Shown piece after piece: positions 41,401 to 50,096 of a stretch of 59,708 nt of DNA. A program made the position numbers and the translations under genes. Origin of the DNA: Oscillospiraceae bacterium (lineage in GTDB: Bacteria; Bacillota; Clostridia; Oscillospirales; Ruminococcaceae). The stretch lies in the NCBI GenBank assembly GCA_017829005.1, contig JAGAJF010000101.1, positions 1 to 59,708 on the forward strand, written 5' to 3'. Each line of letters starts with the position of its first letter. Within the stretch, counting starts at the first letter, position 1. A model generated the notes under the pieces. The model did no database searches. It saw nothing but the letters and a program-made list of their open reading frames with translations, and was not told where the DNA came from.

Positions 41401-42657
41401 TTATTTGATTATTTTATATTGGAGCTTCATTATGATTATCCGTTTCACATGGGCGTTGAGGATATCGTCCGTAATAACACCGCTGTTATATGCTTCAAGC
41501 AAATCGGCATAGGCTGTCTCGGGGTCGGAAACACAGAGCATATCGTTATCCGCAAGTATCGCCTGAACATATATGGACTGCTCGGAGGAATAATTCTTTA
41601 AAGCGTCCATTCCCAGATCGTCGGTGATGACCACTCCGTCAAACTCAAGCTTATCCCTGAGAGCCTCATGGATAACGGGGGAGAGGGAGGCGGGAATGTC
41701 GGGGTCTATCATATCATATATGGTGTGACCAACCATTACGGCAGGGGTCTTGTTTTCATCGGCGTTTATTCCCGCTTCAAAGGGGACAAAATCACGGTTG
41801 TAGAACTCGTACAGCTCTCTGCTGTCGTGGGCGGCGTCCTTGTGGGTGTCGGTGTTCTCGCCATATCCCGGGAAATGCTTGATGCAGGAGGCAAGGTTAT
41901 TTTCGGCGGCTGTCTTTACGATTGCGGCAACTCCCTCGGCTGTACCCTCTGCGCCCTGCCCCATTGTCCGGGGATAAATGTAGCTCGAACGGTCGGCGGA
42001 GATATCCGCTACGGGTGCAAGGTTAAGGTTTATGCCCATTGATGTGAGAAGCTTCGCCTTTTCCTCGGTATCAAGCTCAAGAAGCTCCTTTCCTCCTCGG
42101 CTGAAAAGCAGCTGTGGAGAGGAAAATGGCTCGTCACGATACTGTGTGTATGCGCTGACCCTCACCACCGTTCCGCCCTCCTCGTCAACGGCGAAAAATG
42201 GGGATATCTTCGCTGCTTCGGCAATTTCGGCGGTAAGGGCTGTTATGCCCTCGGGGTCGCTTTTTTTAAAATCGACCCCGTAAAGGGTGTAGCCGCCGTA
42301 TTGATACTCGGTCATTTCGGAGGCAGGGGAGGAGGGCATTCTTGCAAGGATAAGCTGTCCCATTTTTTCCTCCGCGGTCATCTGTGAGATGATCTCGTCA
42401 GCCTTTTTGTTTAGCTCCTCACGGCGCTTCTTTGCTGCCTTTGCGGCTTTTTCTTCCTCGCTCTCATACTCTGTGCCTGTTTTGGCGGCTTCCTCGTTGA
42501 GGGCTTCGATATCACCGATGGTGCCGTTTACGGCAGGGGCATTCTTGCCGATGTTTGCGTCATTCTCGATAAAGCTGTTTACCGATTCGGCTACGGAGCT
42601 GCACCCCGATAACAGAAGCATTGCCGCTGCGGCTGATATTATTTTTCTTATCTTCAA
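41401..42657 (-). CDS. GH3 lipoprotein, beta-N-acetylglucosaminidase-like (NagZ-type)
   Basis: A 418-residue glycoside hydrolase family 3 protein with a lipobox (MLLLSGC, Cys near residue 17). Signature regions are EEGGTVVR, KHFPGYGENTDTHKDAAHD (the NagZ Asp/His dyad region), and the nucleophile block GVVITDDLGMDAL. It probably removes terminal GlcNAc from peptidoglycan fragments outside the cell. TTG at 42657 is chosen because AAAGGAT is 11 bases before it; an ATG three codons earlier is only two bases from that site. It has its own promoter and terminator. Confidence 0.85.
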   Translation of the reverse strand: MKIRKIISAAAAMLLLSGCSSVAESVNSFIENDANIGKNAPAVNGTIGDIEALNEEAAKTGTEYESEEEKAAKAAKKRREELNKKADEIISQMTAEEKMGQLILARMPSSPASEMTEYQYGGYTLYGVDFKKSDPEGITALTAEIAEAAKISPFFAVDEEGGTVVRVSAYTQYRDEPFSSPQLLFSRGGKELLELDTEEKAKLLTSMGINLNLAPVADISADRSSYIYPRTMGQGAEGTAEGVAAIVKTAAENNLASCIKHFPGYGENTDTHKDAAHDSRELYEFYNRDFVPFEAGINADENKTPAVMVGHTIYDMIDPDIPASLSPVIHEALRDKLEFDGVVITDDLGMDALKNYSSEQSIYVQAILADNDMLCVSDPETAYADLLEAYNSGVITDDILNAHVKRIIIMKLQYKIIK

Positions 42658-42714
42658 AGCTATCATATCCTTTATGAATAATACGTCGGAAATTTTCATT
42701 TTTTGCTATTTTAC

Positions 42715-42743
42715 AGTATAGCACAGGAAACTGCCGATGTCAA
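42715..42743 (-). promoter_or_regulatory. GH3 gene promoter
   Basis: Minus strand TTGACA (42738-42743), 17 bases, TATACT (42715-42720). Confidence 0.8.
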
Positions 42744-42863
42744 CCGAGAAGCGGGAAGAAAAATTCCTGTTTTTTGACTTTAATGGTATACATAATAAAT
42801 TGAAATATTCTGATTTTAATCAAATTTTTATCTGAATTTAAAAAAAAATCTTTGCCATTTATA

Positions 42864-42892
42864 TTGATTTTTTCCGCCCGTTATGATATTAT
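42864..42892 (+). promoter_or_regulatory. promoter for the NfeD-SPFH pair
   Basis: TTGATT, 17 bases, TATTAT, with an extended TG. It lies about 50 bases before the NfeD start. Confidence 0.68.
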
Positions 42893-42938
42893 TATATTTG
42901 AAAGGCAGACAATACGCTGCCGGAAGGAGTGACAGTTT

Positions 42939-43385
42939 ATGATGTACATTCTTTGGATAATTGTAATGGTCGCCGCCGTTCTTGTGGAGGCAGCTTCCTT
43001 TGCGCTGCTGTCCATATGGTTCGCTGTGGGAGCGCTTGCCGCACTTGTGGCAGCAATACTCGGAGCAGGTACGGGAGTCCAGATTGGAATATTCTTGGCA
43101 GTTTCTATCATACTGCTTGGGGCTACAAGACCGCTGCTCAGGAAATTTATGCCGAAAAAGTATATTCCCACCAATGGAGAGCTTGATCTGGGCAAAACTG
43201 CCGTTGTCATCGAGAAGATCGACGGTATGACAGGCACAGGCAGAGTTCGTCTCGATGGCGTGGATTGGGGTGCGGTATCTGCCGACGGCTCGGTCATAGA
43301 AGAGGGCGTTTCCGTGACGGTCATCGCCAAGGGCGCAGCATATCTTACGGTTCAGCCTGTACAGTCCGTACAGAAAACACTATAA
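42939..43385 (+). CDS. NfeD-like membrane protein
   Basis: A 148-residue NfeD-family protein without the protease domain. Two or three membrane segments (about residues 4-24, 29-46 and 50-70) lead to an OB-fold domain (about 80-145) with the pattern GKTAVVIEKIDGMTGTGRVRL...DGVDWGAVS. It works with the SPFH protein downstream (30-base gap), a conserved pair in bacteria. RBS GGAAGGAGTG precedes the ATG. Confidence 0.88.
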   Translation: MMYILWIIVMVAAVLVEAASFALLSIWFAVGALAALVAAILGAGTGVQIGIFLAVSIILLGATRPLLRKFMPKKYIPTNGELDLGKTAVVIEKIDGMTGTGRVRLDGVDWGAVSADGSVIEEGVSVTVIAKGAAYLTVQPVQSVQKTL

Positions 43386-43415
43386 CATAACCAAATCAAA
43401 AAGGAGAAATTCATT

Positions 43416-44381
43416 ATGACTACTGCGATCATTATCACGATCATCGTTCTTGCTATCATCTTTATTTCGGGTATCAAGATCGTACCCCAGGCTCAGGTAT
43501 ACGTTGTTGAGCGTCTGGGAACCTTCAAGGGCGCACTTCACACAGGTCCCCATTACGTTATCCCCATTTTCGACAAGGTGGTTAAGAAGGTCTCCATCAA
43601 GGAGCAGGTCGTTGACTTCAAGCCCCAGCCCGTTATCACCAAGGATAACGTTACAATGCAGATAGATACGGTAGTATTCTTCACCGTTACCGACGCAAAG
43701 CTTTACACCTACGGCGTTGAGAGACCCCTCTCCGCTATCGAGAACCTTTCCGCCACCACTCTCCGTAACATCATCGGTGAGATGGAGCTTGACGCAACAC
43801 TTACCTCCAGAGACGTTATCAACACCAAGATAACCGCTATCCTCGACCAGGCAACAGACCGCTGGGGCATCAAGGTAAACAGAGTCGAGCTTAAAAATAT
43901 TCTCCCTCCCAGAGAGATTCAGGACGCAATGGAAAAGCAGATGAAGGCAGAGCGTGAAAGACGTGAAAAGATCCTCCAGGCAGAGGGTGAAAAGAAGTCT
44001 CAGGTCCTTGTTGCAGAGGGTGAAAAGGAGTCCAAGATCCTCCGTGCAGAGGCTGACAAGCAGGCTGCTATCCTCCAGGCTGAGGCTCAGAAGCAGGCAA
44101 TGATACTCCGTGCAGACGCCGTAAGACAGCAGAAGATACTCGAGGCAGAGGGTGAAGCTGAGTCCATCAGAAACGTTCAGCAGGCTCTTGCTGATACCAT
44201 CAGACAGCTCAATGAAGCAAATCCCTCTCAGAACGTTATCGCCATCAAGAGCCTTGAAGCATTTTCAAAGGCTGCCGACGGCAAGGCAACAAAGATAATC
44301 ATTCCCTCCGAGATACAGAGCCTTGCAGGTCTTGCCACCTCTGTAAAGGAGCTTGTTACCGAGGATAAGACACAGGAATGA
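43416..44381 (+). CDS. SPFH/Band 7 (stomatin-like, QmcA) protein
   Basis: A 321-residue prohibitin-like protein with one N-terminal membrane segment. The SPFH domain begins IVPQAQVYVVERLGTFKGALHTG, has the QVVDFKPQPVITKDNVTMQIDTVVFF core, and ends in a long Ala/Glu-rich coiled coil (about residues 175-260, with AEGEKKSQVLVAEGEKESK). These proteins oligomerise at the inner membrane and influence local lipid or protease function. RBS AAAAAGGAG precedes the ATG. Confidence 0.93.
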   Translation: MTTAIIITIIVLAIIFISGIKIVPQAQVYVVERLGTFKGALHTGPHYVIPIFDKVVKKVSIKEQVVDFKPQPVITKDNVTMQIDTVVFFTVTDAKLYTYGVERPLSAIENLSATTLRNIIGEMELDATLTSRDVINTKITAILDQATDRWGIKVNRVELKNILPPREIQDAMEKQMKAERERREKILQAEGEKKSQVLVAEGEKESKILRAEADKQAAILQAEAQKQAMILRADAVRQQKILEAEGEAESIRNVQQALADTIRQLNEANPSQNVIAIKSLEAFSKAADGKATKIIIPSEIQSLAGLATSVKELVTEDKTQE

Positions 44382-44408
44382 TAACATCATTTTAACCGCA
44401 ATATGAAT

Positions 44409-44450
44409 ATCAGCCGCTTACGTTTTATTCGGAGGCGGCTGATTTTATTT
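44409..44450 (+). terminator. terminator of the NfeD-SPFH pair
   Basis: Perfect 9-bp stem ATCAGCCGC/GCGGCTGAT with a 17-base loop followed by TTTATTT. Confidence 0.8.
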
Positions 44451-44501
44451 ATCATAAAGAAATTCTGCAACCTGATTTCATATATCTGAACCGATTTTAT
44501 A

Positions 44502-44530
44502 TTGCAAAAAAATCCCGTATGATGTATAAT
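44502..44530 (+). promoter_or_regulatory. galT promoter
   Basis: TTGCAA, 17 bases, TATAAT. It lies about 37 bases before the galT start. Confidence 0.8.
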
Positions 44531-44566
44531 AATATCAAACAGTATAACAGAAAGGTCGGTCTTAAA

Positions 44567-46057
44567 ATGATTTATAACTACATAGCCGCTCTTGCGCAGT
44601 ACGGACTTGATACGGGACTCATTGCACCCGAGGACAGGACATTCGCCATAAACTCCATTCTCTCCGTTCTTGACCTCGATGAATACGAGGAACCCGAGAC
44701 CATTCCCGAAGAAAGCCTTGAAAATATTTTAAAGGCTCTCCTTGACTTTGCCTGCGAAAAGGGCATAATAGAAAACAGCATTGTCTACAGAGACCTTTTC
44801 GACACAAAGCTTATGGCGTGCCTTACGCCCCGTCCCTCGGAGGTCATCGGAAAATTCAGACAGACTTATGAAAAGTCTCCCGTGACCGCCACCGACAATT
44901 TCTATAAATTCAGTCAGGATACAGATTATATCCGCCGCTACCGCATTGCAAAGGATATCAAGTGGAAAGCCGAGACCGAATACGGCGAGCTTGACATCAC
45001 CATAAATCTCTCCAAGCCCGAAAAGGACCCCAAGGCAATTGCCGCCGCAAAGAACGCAAAGCAGAGCGGCTATCCCAAATGCCTTCTCTGCCCCGAGAAT
45101 GTGGGTTACGCAGGCAGGGCAAATCACCCCGCCAGACAAAACCACCGCATTATCCCCGTAGAGATATGCGGCGAGGAATGGGGCTTTCAGTATTCCCCCT
45201 ATGTTTACTACAACGAGCATTGTATCCTTTTCAATCAGAAGCACACTCCAATGGTCATTGACAAAAAGGCATTTGAGAAGCTGTTTGATTTCGTAAGACA
45301 GTTTCCTCACTATTTCATCGGCTCCAATGCCGACCTCCCCATCGTTGGCGGCTCCATACTCAGTCACGAGCATTTCCAGGGCGGCAACTACACATTTGCA
45401 ATGGCAAAAGCACCCATTGAAAAAGAATATGTGATAAAGGGCTTTGAGGACATAGGTGCAGGCAGAGTAAAATGGCCCATGTCCGTTATCAGGCTCAGTG
45501 GCAAGGACACTGCAAGGCTTTCCGAGCTTGCCGACCACATTCTCACAAGCTGGAGAGGCTACACCGACGAGTCAGCCTTCATATTTGCGGAAACAGAGGG
45601 CGAGCCTCACAGCACCATCACCCCCATTGCACGCAAAAAGGGCGATATGTACGAGCTTGACCTTGTTCTCAGAAACAACATCACCACCGAAGAACACCCC
45701 CTCGGCGTATATCACCCCCATTCCGAGCTTCACCACATCAAGAAGGAAAATATCGGTCTTATAGAGGTAATGGGTCTTGCCGTTCTTCCCGCACGTTTAA
45801 AGTCCGAAATGGAGCAGCTTGAAAAGGTACTTATTGATAAGGGCGCAGAGAGCCTGAGAGACGACCCCGTTCTTGAAAAGCACGCCGACTGGGCAATTGA
45901 ATTTGCTTCACGCCGAGAAATAACCTCCGAAAATGTTTCCGAAGTAGTCAGAGACGAGATAGGCAAGGTCTTTGCCGAGGTTCTCGAGCACGCAGGCGTT
46001 TACAAGCGCACTCCCGAGGGAATGGCAGCCTTTGACAGATTTGTGGATACGCTCTGA
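44567..46057 (+). CDS. galT: UDP-glucose-hexose-1-phosphate uridylyltransferase (class II GalT)
   Basis: The Leloir-pathway enzyme that exchanges UMP between UDP-glucose and galactose-1-phosphate. At 496 residues with the CLLCPENVGYAGR... and later LSHEHFQGGNYTF blocks it is the Firmicute class II enzyme (GalT2), unlike the E. coli HxH type. The ATG at 44567 follows AAAGGT. A reading extended 16 codons upstream has no ribosome binding site. No galK or galE is adjacent. Confidence 0.93.
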   Translation: MIYNYIAALAQYGLDTGLIAPEDRTFAINSILSVLDLDEYEEPETIPEESLENILKALLDFACEKGIIENSIVYRDLFDTKLMACLTPRPSEVIGKFRQTYEKSPVTATDNFYKFSQDTDYIRRYRIAKDIKWKAETEYGELDITINLSKPEKDPKAIAAAKNAKQSGYPKCLLCPENVGYAGRANHPARQNHRIIPVEICGEEWGFQYSPYVYYNEHCILFNQKHTPMVIDKKAFEKLFDFVRQFPHYFIGSNADLPIVGGSILSHEHFQGGNYTFAMAKAPIEKEYVIKGFEDIGAGRVKWPMSVIRLSGKDTARLSELADHILTSWRGYTDESAFIFAETEGEPHSTITPIARKKGDMYELDLVLRNNITTEEHPLGVYHPHSELHHIKKENIGLIEVMGLAVLPARLKSEMEQLEKVLIDKGAESLRDDPVLEKHADWAIEFASRREITSENVSEVVRDEIGKVFAEVLEHAGVYKRTPEGMAAFDRFVDTL

Positions 46058-46097
46058 TATAATTCTGCTGCATATTTTATATATTTTTCTTTCCATA

Positions 46098-46148
46098 TTT
46101 CCCCATATATCGTCAAAATAATTATTTTTTTGCCGATATATGGGGAAA
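46098..46148. repeat. perfect 15-bp inverted repeat upstream of the EAL gene
   Basis: TTTCCCCATATATCG (46098-46112) and its exact complement (46134-46148) flank an AT-rich 21-base gap. Neither strand has a T run after it, so it is not a usual terminator. It ends five bases before the -35 of the EAL promoter, the position of an operator for an activator or repressor. Confidence 0.7.
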
Positions 46149-46152
46149 ACTG

Positions 46153-46181
46153 TTGAAAACTTCTGAAAAATATGGTATAAT
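46153..46181 (+). promoter_or_regulatory. promoter of the EAL-MTHFR operon
   Basis: TTGAAA, 17 bases, TATAAT. It lies about 60 bases before the EAL gene start. Confidence 0.78.
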
Positions 46182-46243
46182 AAAGTGATAGATTATATGG
46201 CAGAATGGAAACCGTTCCGCATCTGCACGAAAGGGAGATAGGT

Positions 46244-48172
46244 ATGGCATTCAGTTTCGGGGCAAGCATTCGATTACAGATCGCTGCGCTTTGTTTTATC
46301 ATTATCGTTATCATCGACTTTATCAAATCCAAGCGCATAAAGCTTCTTACTACGAAGATTTTCAGCACTATGCTGGGTATGTCGGCGATATATATGCTTG
46401 TGGACATCGGTACCATAATCACCATTACAAATTATACGGACTCTGTTATAAACGAAGTTATTCACAAGCTCTTCTTTATCATGACGCTGACTATCGTGTT
46501 CCTGATGTCGGCTTATGTGGAATTTACGGGTAATGCAAGGAACAAAAGCATCAACACCGCACTTACCGTTGTATGGGTGCTGCCGTATATTCTGTGCATT
46601 ATCGGTATACTGGCGGGAGAGCTGTATTACCTGTGTGATGAAAAGGGCGTTTATTCCTACGGACCTGCTGTCAGCATACTGTTTGTGGGCTTAGTGATAT
46701 ACATTATCGTTACATTTATCGAGACCTTCAGGTACAAGGCTTCCTTGACGGAAAAGAAACGGTTCGCACTGAGAATGCAGCTTATCATCTGGGTGATAGT
46801 GGGTTTTATACAGTTTACAAATCCCTATATGCTGCTGTCGAGCCTTGCCATTGCTCTGTGTATTACCGCTCTTTACTTCTCCTTTGAAAATCCCAATGAA
46901 AATATTGACGAGAACACCGGGGCGTTCAATGCACGTGCCTTTTCTCAGGTGTTTTACGAAACCACCAACTGCATAGGCAGGAAGCCTGTGAGAGTGGCTG
47001 CTCTTGTTATCGACGATGAAAACATCGTTATCGGAAGCATCGGCTATTACCGCTTCGAGAGCCTTATGGCTATGGTTGCGGAAGATGTGAGATATATGTT
47101 TATGAAACCCGTTTACCGCATAAGGAGCAATGTGTTTGCGGTGATCGTTCCCGAGAGCGATGCCGATTTCTCCGACAGGCTTGTGAAGCTTGAGAGAAAG
47201 CTGTCTTATCCGTATAAGCTGGAGGACGCTTCCATTCAGCTCAAAACTCACGCTGTGACTATGAACTGCCCCGAGATAACAAGCGAGCCTGCGGATATTG
47301 CCGAGCTTGTTGCCTGCGGCTCCGAATACGGCGGCACAGGCTTTGTAAGAGAGGTAAACAGCGACATTGTTGCACGCAAGAAGCGCAGCGAGATACTCAG
47401 CCGTATGATAATAGACGCTATTGAAAACGACGGCTTTGAGGTGGTCTACCAGCCTATTTACTCAACTGTAGAAAAGGCTTTCGTTTCCTCGGAGGCTCTG
47501 GTAAGGCTCAAGGACAAGGAGACTATCGGCTTCGTTTCTCCCGAGGAATTTATCCCTCTGGCGGAGAAAAACGGCTACATTATCAAAATAGGCGAGATAG
47601 TTTTTGAAAAGGTGTGCAGGACAATTAAAACTATCCGAGATATGGGACTTTCGGTGGATTACATCGAGGTGAACCTTTCCGCTTTGCAGAGTATTGACGA
47701 GGCTGTTCCCGGGGGCTTTTCCGAGATAATGAAAAAATACGGCATCTCTCCCAAGTCCATAAATCTTGAGATAACCGAGACTACTGCTGTTGAGTCCGCT
47801 TCAATGCTCGAAAAGAATATGAAGCGGTTCAGGGCTATGGGCTGCAGCTTCTCTATGGACGATTTCGGAACGGGTTATTCCAATCTTTCCAAGATGTCCG
47901 AGGTGAACTATGACCTTGTGAAGTTCGACAAGAGCCTTATCTGGCCCAGCTTCGGTGAAAACAAGAAGGAAAAGTCCGAGATAATCCTTACAAATACAGT
48001 GAATATGGTAAGCTCTCTTGGTGCCCACATCGTTGCGGAGGGCGTTGAGACCGAGGAAATGGCACAGGGGCTTGCGGATATGGGTGTGCATTACTTACAG
48101 GGATATTATTATTCCCGTCCCATTTCCGAGGAAGCGTATATTGAATTTATTAGGGAAAAGCAGGCAGTCTGA
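46244..48172 (+). CDS. membrane-bound c-di-GMP phosphodiesterase (degenerate GGDEF + EAL)
   Basis: A 642-residue protein. Seven hydrophobic segments (about residues 5-25, 32-55, 70-88, 101-120, 135-157, 178-195 and 200-215) form a sensor region. A degenerate GGDEF domain (about 220-370) follows, with RSNVFAV where GGDEF should be, so no cyclase activity is expected. The EAL domain (about 390-640) keeps SEALVRL, EITE, DDFGTGYSNL, EGVET and QGYYYSRP, the catalytic and metal-binding residues, so it should degrade c-di-GMP. The ATG at 46244 follows AAAGGGAG. The stop overlaps the start of the methyltransferase gene (TGATG). Confidence 0.9.
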   Translation: MAFSFGASIRLQIAALCFIIIVIIDFIKSKRIKLLTTKIFSTMLGMSAIYMLVDIGTIITITNYTDSVINEVIHKLFFIMTLTIVFLMSAYVEFTGNARNKSINTALTVVWVLPYILCIIGILAGELYYLCDEKGVYSYGPAVSILFVGLVIYIIVTFIETFRYKASLTEKKRFALRMQLIIWVIVGFIQFTNPYMLLSSLAIALCITALYFSFENPNENIDENTGAFNARAFSQVFYETTNCIGRKPVRVAALVIDDENIVIGSIGYYRFESLMAMVAEDVRYMFMKPVYRIRSNVFAVIVPESDADFSDRLVKLERKLSYPYKLEDASIQLKTHAVTMNCPEITSEPADIAELVACGSEYGGTGFVREVNSDIVARKKRSEILSRMIIDAIENDGFEVVYQPIYSTVEKAFVSSEALVRLKDKETIGFVSPEEFIPLAEKNGYIIKIGEIVFEKVCRTIKTIRDMGLSVDYIEVNLSALQSIDEAVPGGFSEIMKKYGISPKSINLEITETTAVESASMLEKNMKRFRAMGCSFSMDDFGTGYSNLSKMSEVNYDLVKFDKSLIWPSFGENKKEKSEIILTNTVNMVSSLGAHIVAEGVETEEMAQGLADMGVHYLQGYYYSRPISEEAYIEFIREKQAV

Positions 48173-49929
48173 TGGATATAAGAGAACATCTGAATAAACA
48201 AATTCTCATTGCGGACGGTTCCTTCGGTACGTATTACGCTGAGAAATATGATACGGAGGAAAGTCCCGAGCTTGCAAATACCCTTCACCCCGAACGTGTA
48301 AGGGATATCCACAGGGAATACATAGCCGCAGGTGCGGAGCTTATCCGCACAAACACCTTTGCATCGAATACAATTGCGCTTGATATGCCTCCCGAAAGGG
48401 TATGGGAGAATATTTCCGCCGCTGCGGATATCGCCATTGAGTGTGCGGGGGACAGTGCGTTTGTGGCAGGAGATGTGGGGGAGATGAGAGGAGTGTCCCC
48501 CGAGAATGCCGCTTTGGAATATGTGAGGGCGGCGGAGATCTTTCTCGGAAAGGGTATTAACATCATAAACTTCGAGTCGTTTTCGGACACTGCTTCGCTG
48601 CTGCCTGCTCTGGAGACCATTCGGAGCAGATACGGCTCGGAAGTATTTATTATGGCTTCATTCTGCGTTGACAGATACGGAAGCAGTCCCTCCGGGCGAC
48701 TTGCGGGAAGGCTGCTGTCGGAAGCGGCAGGGCTTGCGGACTGTGTGGGGCTTAACTGCGGCGTGGGGCCTGTTCATATGAGAGGTGTGCTTAAAACCGT
48801 TTCTCTCCCCGAAAATGTGTTTCTATCGGCTTTGCCCAATTCGGGATATCCCGTAATGTCACGAAATCAAGTTTCCTTCGGAAACGGGGCAGGTTATTTC
48901 GGGGATAAAATGGCTGAGCTTTCGGAAACGGGAGTCAATATCGTGGGCGGCTGCTGCGGAACGGAGCCTTCATATATAAGGGAGACCGCAGAGAAGCTAA
49001 AAGGCGCATATCCTGCAAAAAGAGCGGTTATTTCGGTAAAAGACGGGGTGAAAAAAGCGGCGTGTTCGGGCTTTATTTACGGTGCGGACGGAAATATCCG
49101 AAGGGATAAGCTTATCGCTGCCGAGCTTGTTCCCCCTCTTGACGGTGATGACGGCAAGCTTATGGAGTCGGCGCATTTTCTGAAAAATGCGGGTGCGGAC
49201 GTGCTTACCTTTCCCGACTCGCCCTCGGGACGCACAAGGGCAGACTCCGTTCTTATGGCGGCAAAGGTCAGACGGGAAACGGGTATGGAGGTAATGCCAC
49301 ACATCTGCTGCCGTGACAAGAACGCTCTTGCTATCCGCTCGGCGCTTATGGGCGCTCACATAAACGATATCGGCAATGCGCTGATGATAACCGGGGACCC
49401 TGTGCCTGCTTTTGCAAGACAGTCGGTGAAATCCGTATTCAATTTTGACTCGGTGGGACTTCTTAAGATCGCTTCGGAGCTTAATGCCGATATGTTTGCC
49501 GCTCGTCCCATATGCTGCGGAGGGGCTGTAAATCAGAACCGCAGGAATCTTGACAGCGAGATCCTCAGGGTGAAAAAGAAAATGGCGGCGGGAGCTAAGT
49601 TTTTTATGTCCCAGCCTGTTTTCAGCTCTGAGGATGCGGAGAGACTCAGATGGATAAAAAATGAAACGGGCGCATTTATCCTATGCGGCATAATGCCTCT
49701 TGTGAGCAGAAGAAACGCTTTGTTTATGAAAAATGAGATATCGGGCGTTAACGTTACCGATGAGATTATTTCACGTTATCCCGAAAACGGCTCCAAAGAG
49801 GATGGCGAGGCGGTGGGCATTGTCCTTGCAAAAGAGGTCATTGGTATGGTTGAGGATTTTGCAGACGGGTATTATTTCACATTCCCCTTCAATCGTGTTC
49901 AGATGCTGCCTGCCATTCTGGGAAAATAG
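48172..49929 (+). CDS. bifunctional homocysteine S-methyltransferase / methylenetetrahydrofolate reductase (YitJ type)
   Basis: A 585-residue fusion. Residues about 1-285 are a homocysteine methyltransferase: DGSFGTYY, LIRTNTFASN, then the zinc ligands in GLNCGVGP and GGCCGTEP. Residues about 300-580 are a methylenetetrahydrofolate reductase with ELVPPLDGDDGKLMESA and a later NALMITGDPV loop for FAD and folate. Together they move a one-carbon unit to make methionine. Translationally coupled to the EAL gene, an unusual partner. Confidence 0.9.
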   Translation: MDIREHLNKQILIADGSFGTYYAEKYDTEESPELANTLHPERVRDIHREYIAAGAELIRTNTFASNTIALDMPPERVWENISAAADIAIECAGDSAFVAGDVGEMRGVSPENAALEYVRAAEIFLGKGINIINFESFSDTASLLPALETIRSRYGSEVFIMASFCVDRYGSSPSGRLAGRLLSEAAGLADCVGLNCGVGPVHMRGVLKTVSLPENVFLSALPNSGYPVMSRNQVSFGNGAGYFGDKMAELSETGVNIVGGCCGTEPSYIRETAEKLKGAYPAKRAVISVKDGVKKAACSGFIYGADGNIRRDKLIAAELVPPLDGDDGKLMESAHFLKNAGADVLTFPDSPSGRTRADSVLMAAKVRRETGMEVMPHICCRDKNALAIRSALMGAHINDIGNALMITGDPVPAFARQSVKSVFNFDSVGLLKIASELNADMFAARPICCGGAVNQNRRNLDSEILRVKKKMAAGAKFFMSQPVFSSEDAERLRWIKNETGAFILCGIMPLVSRRNALFMKNEISGVNVTDEIISRYPENGSKEDGEAVGIVLAKEVIGMVEDFADGYYFTFPFNRVQMLPAILGK

Positions 49930-50034
49930 TGCCTGAAAAGCGGCGGTATAAAGTGTGTTTGCTCAATTTTTTTTGATTGTGGGACGATTTTTTGGGCATA
50001 AGGGATAAATTTGCCGGAAATGTTAAATTTTAAG

Positions 50035-50062
50035 TTGTGTTTAAGGAAAAGTATGATATAAT
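50035..50062 (+). promoter_or_regulatory. promoter of the hybrid kinase operon
   Basis: TTGTGT, 16 bases, TATAAT with an extended TG. The -35 is weak; the -10 is strong. Drives the kinase-DegV-REC-GGDEF operon. Confidence 0.65.
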
Positions 50063-50096
50063 TATATAAATCATATATGGGAAAGAGGCGCGAGAT

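Noticed and set aside
46098-46148. The 15-bp inverted repeat as the galT terminator
   Set aside because: Neither strand has a U-tract after the closing arm.
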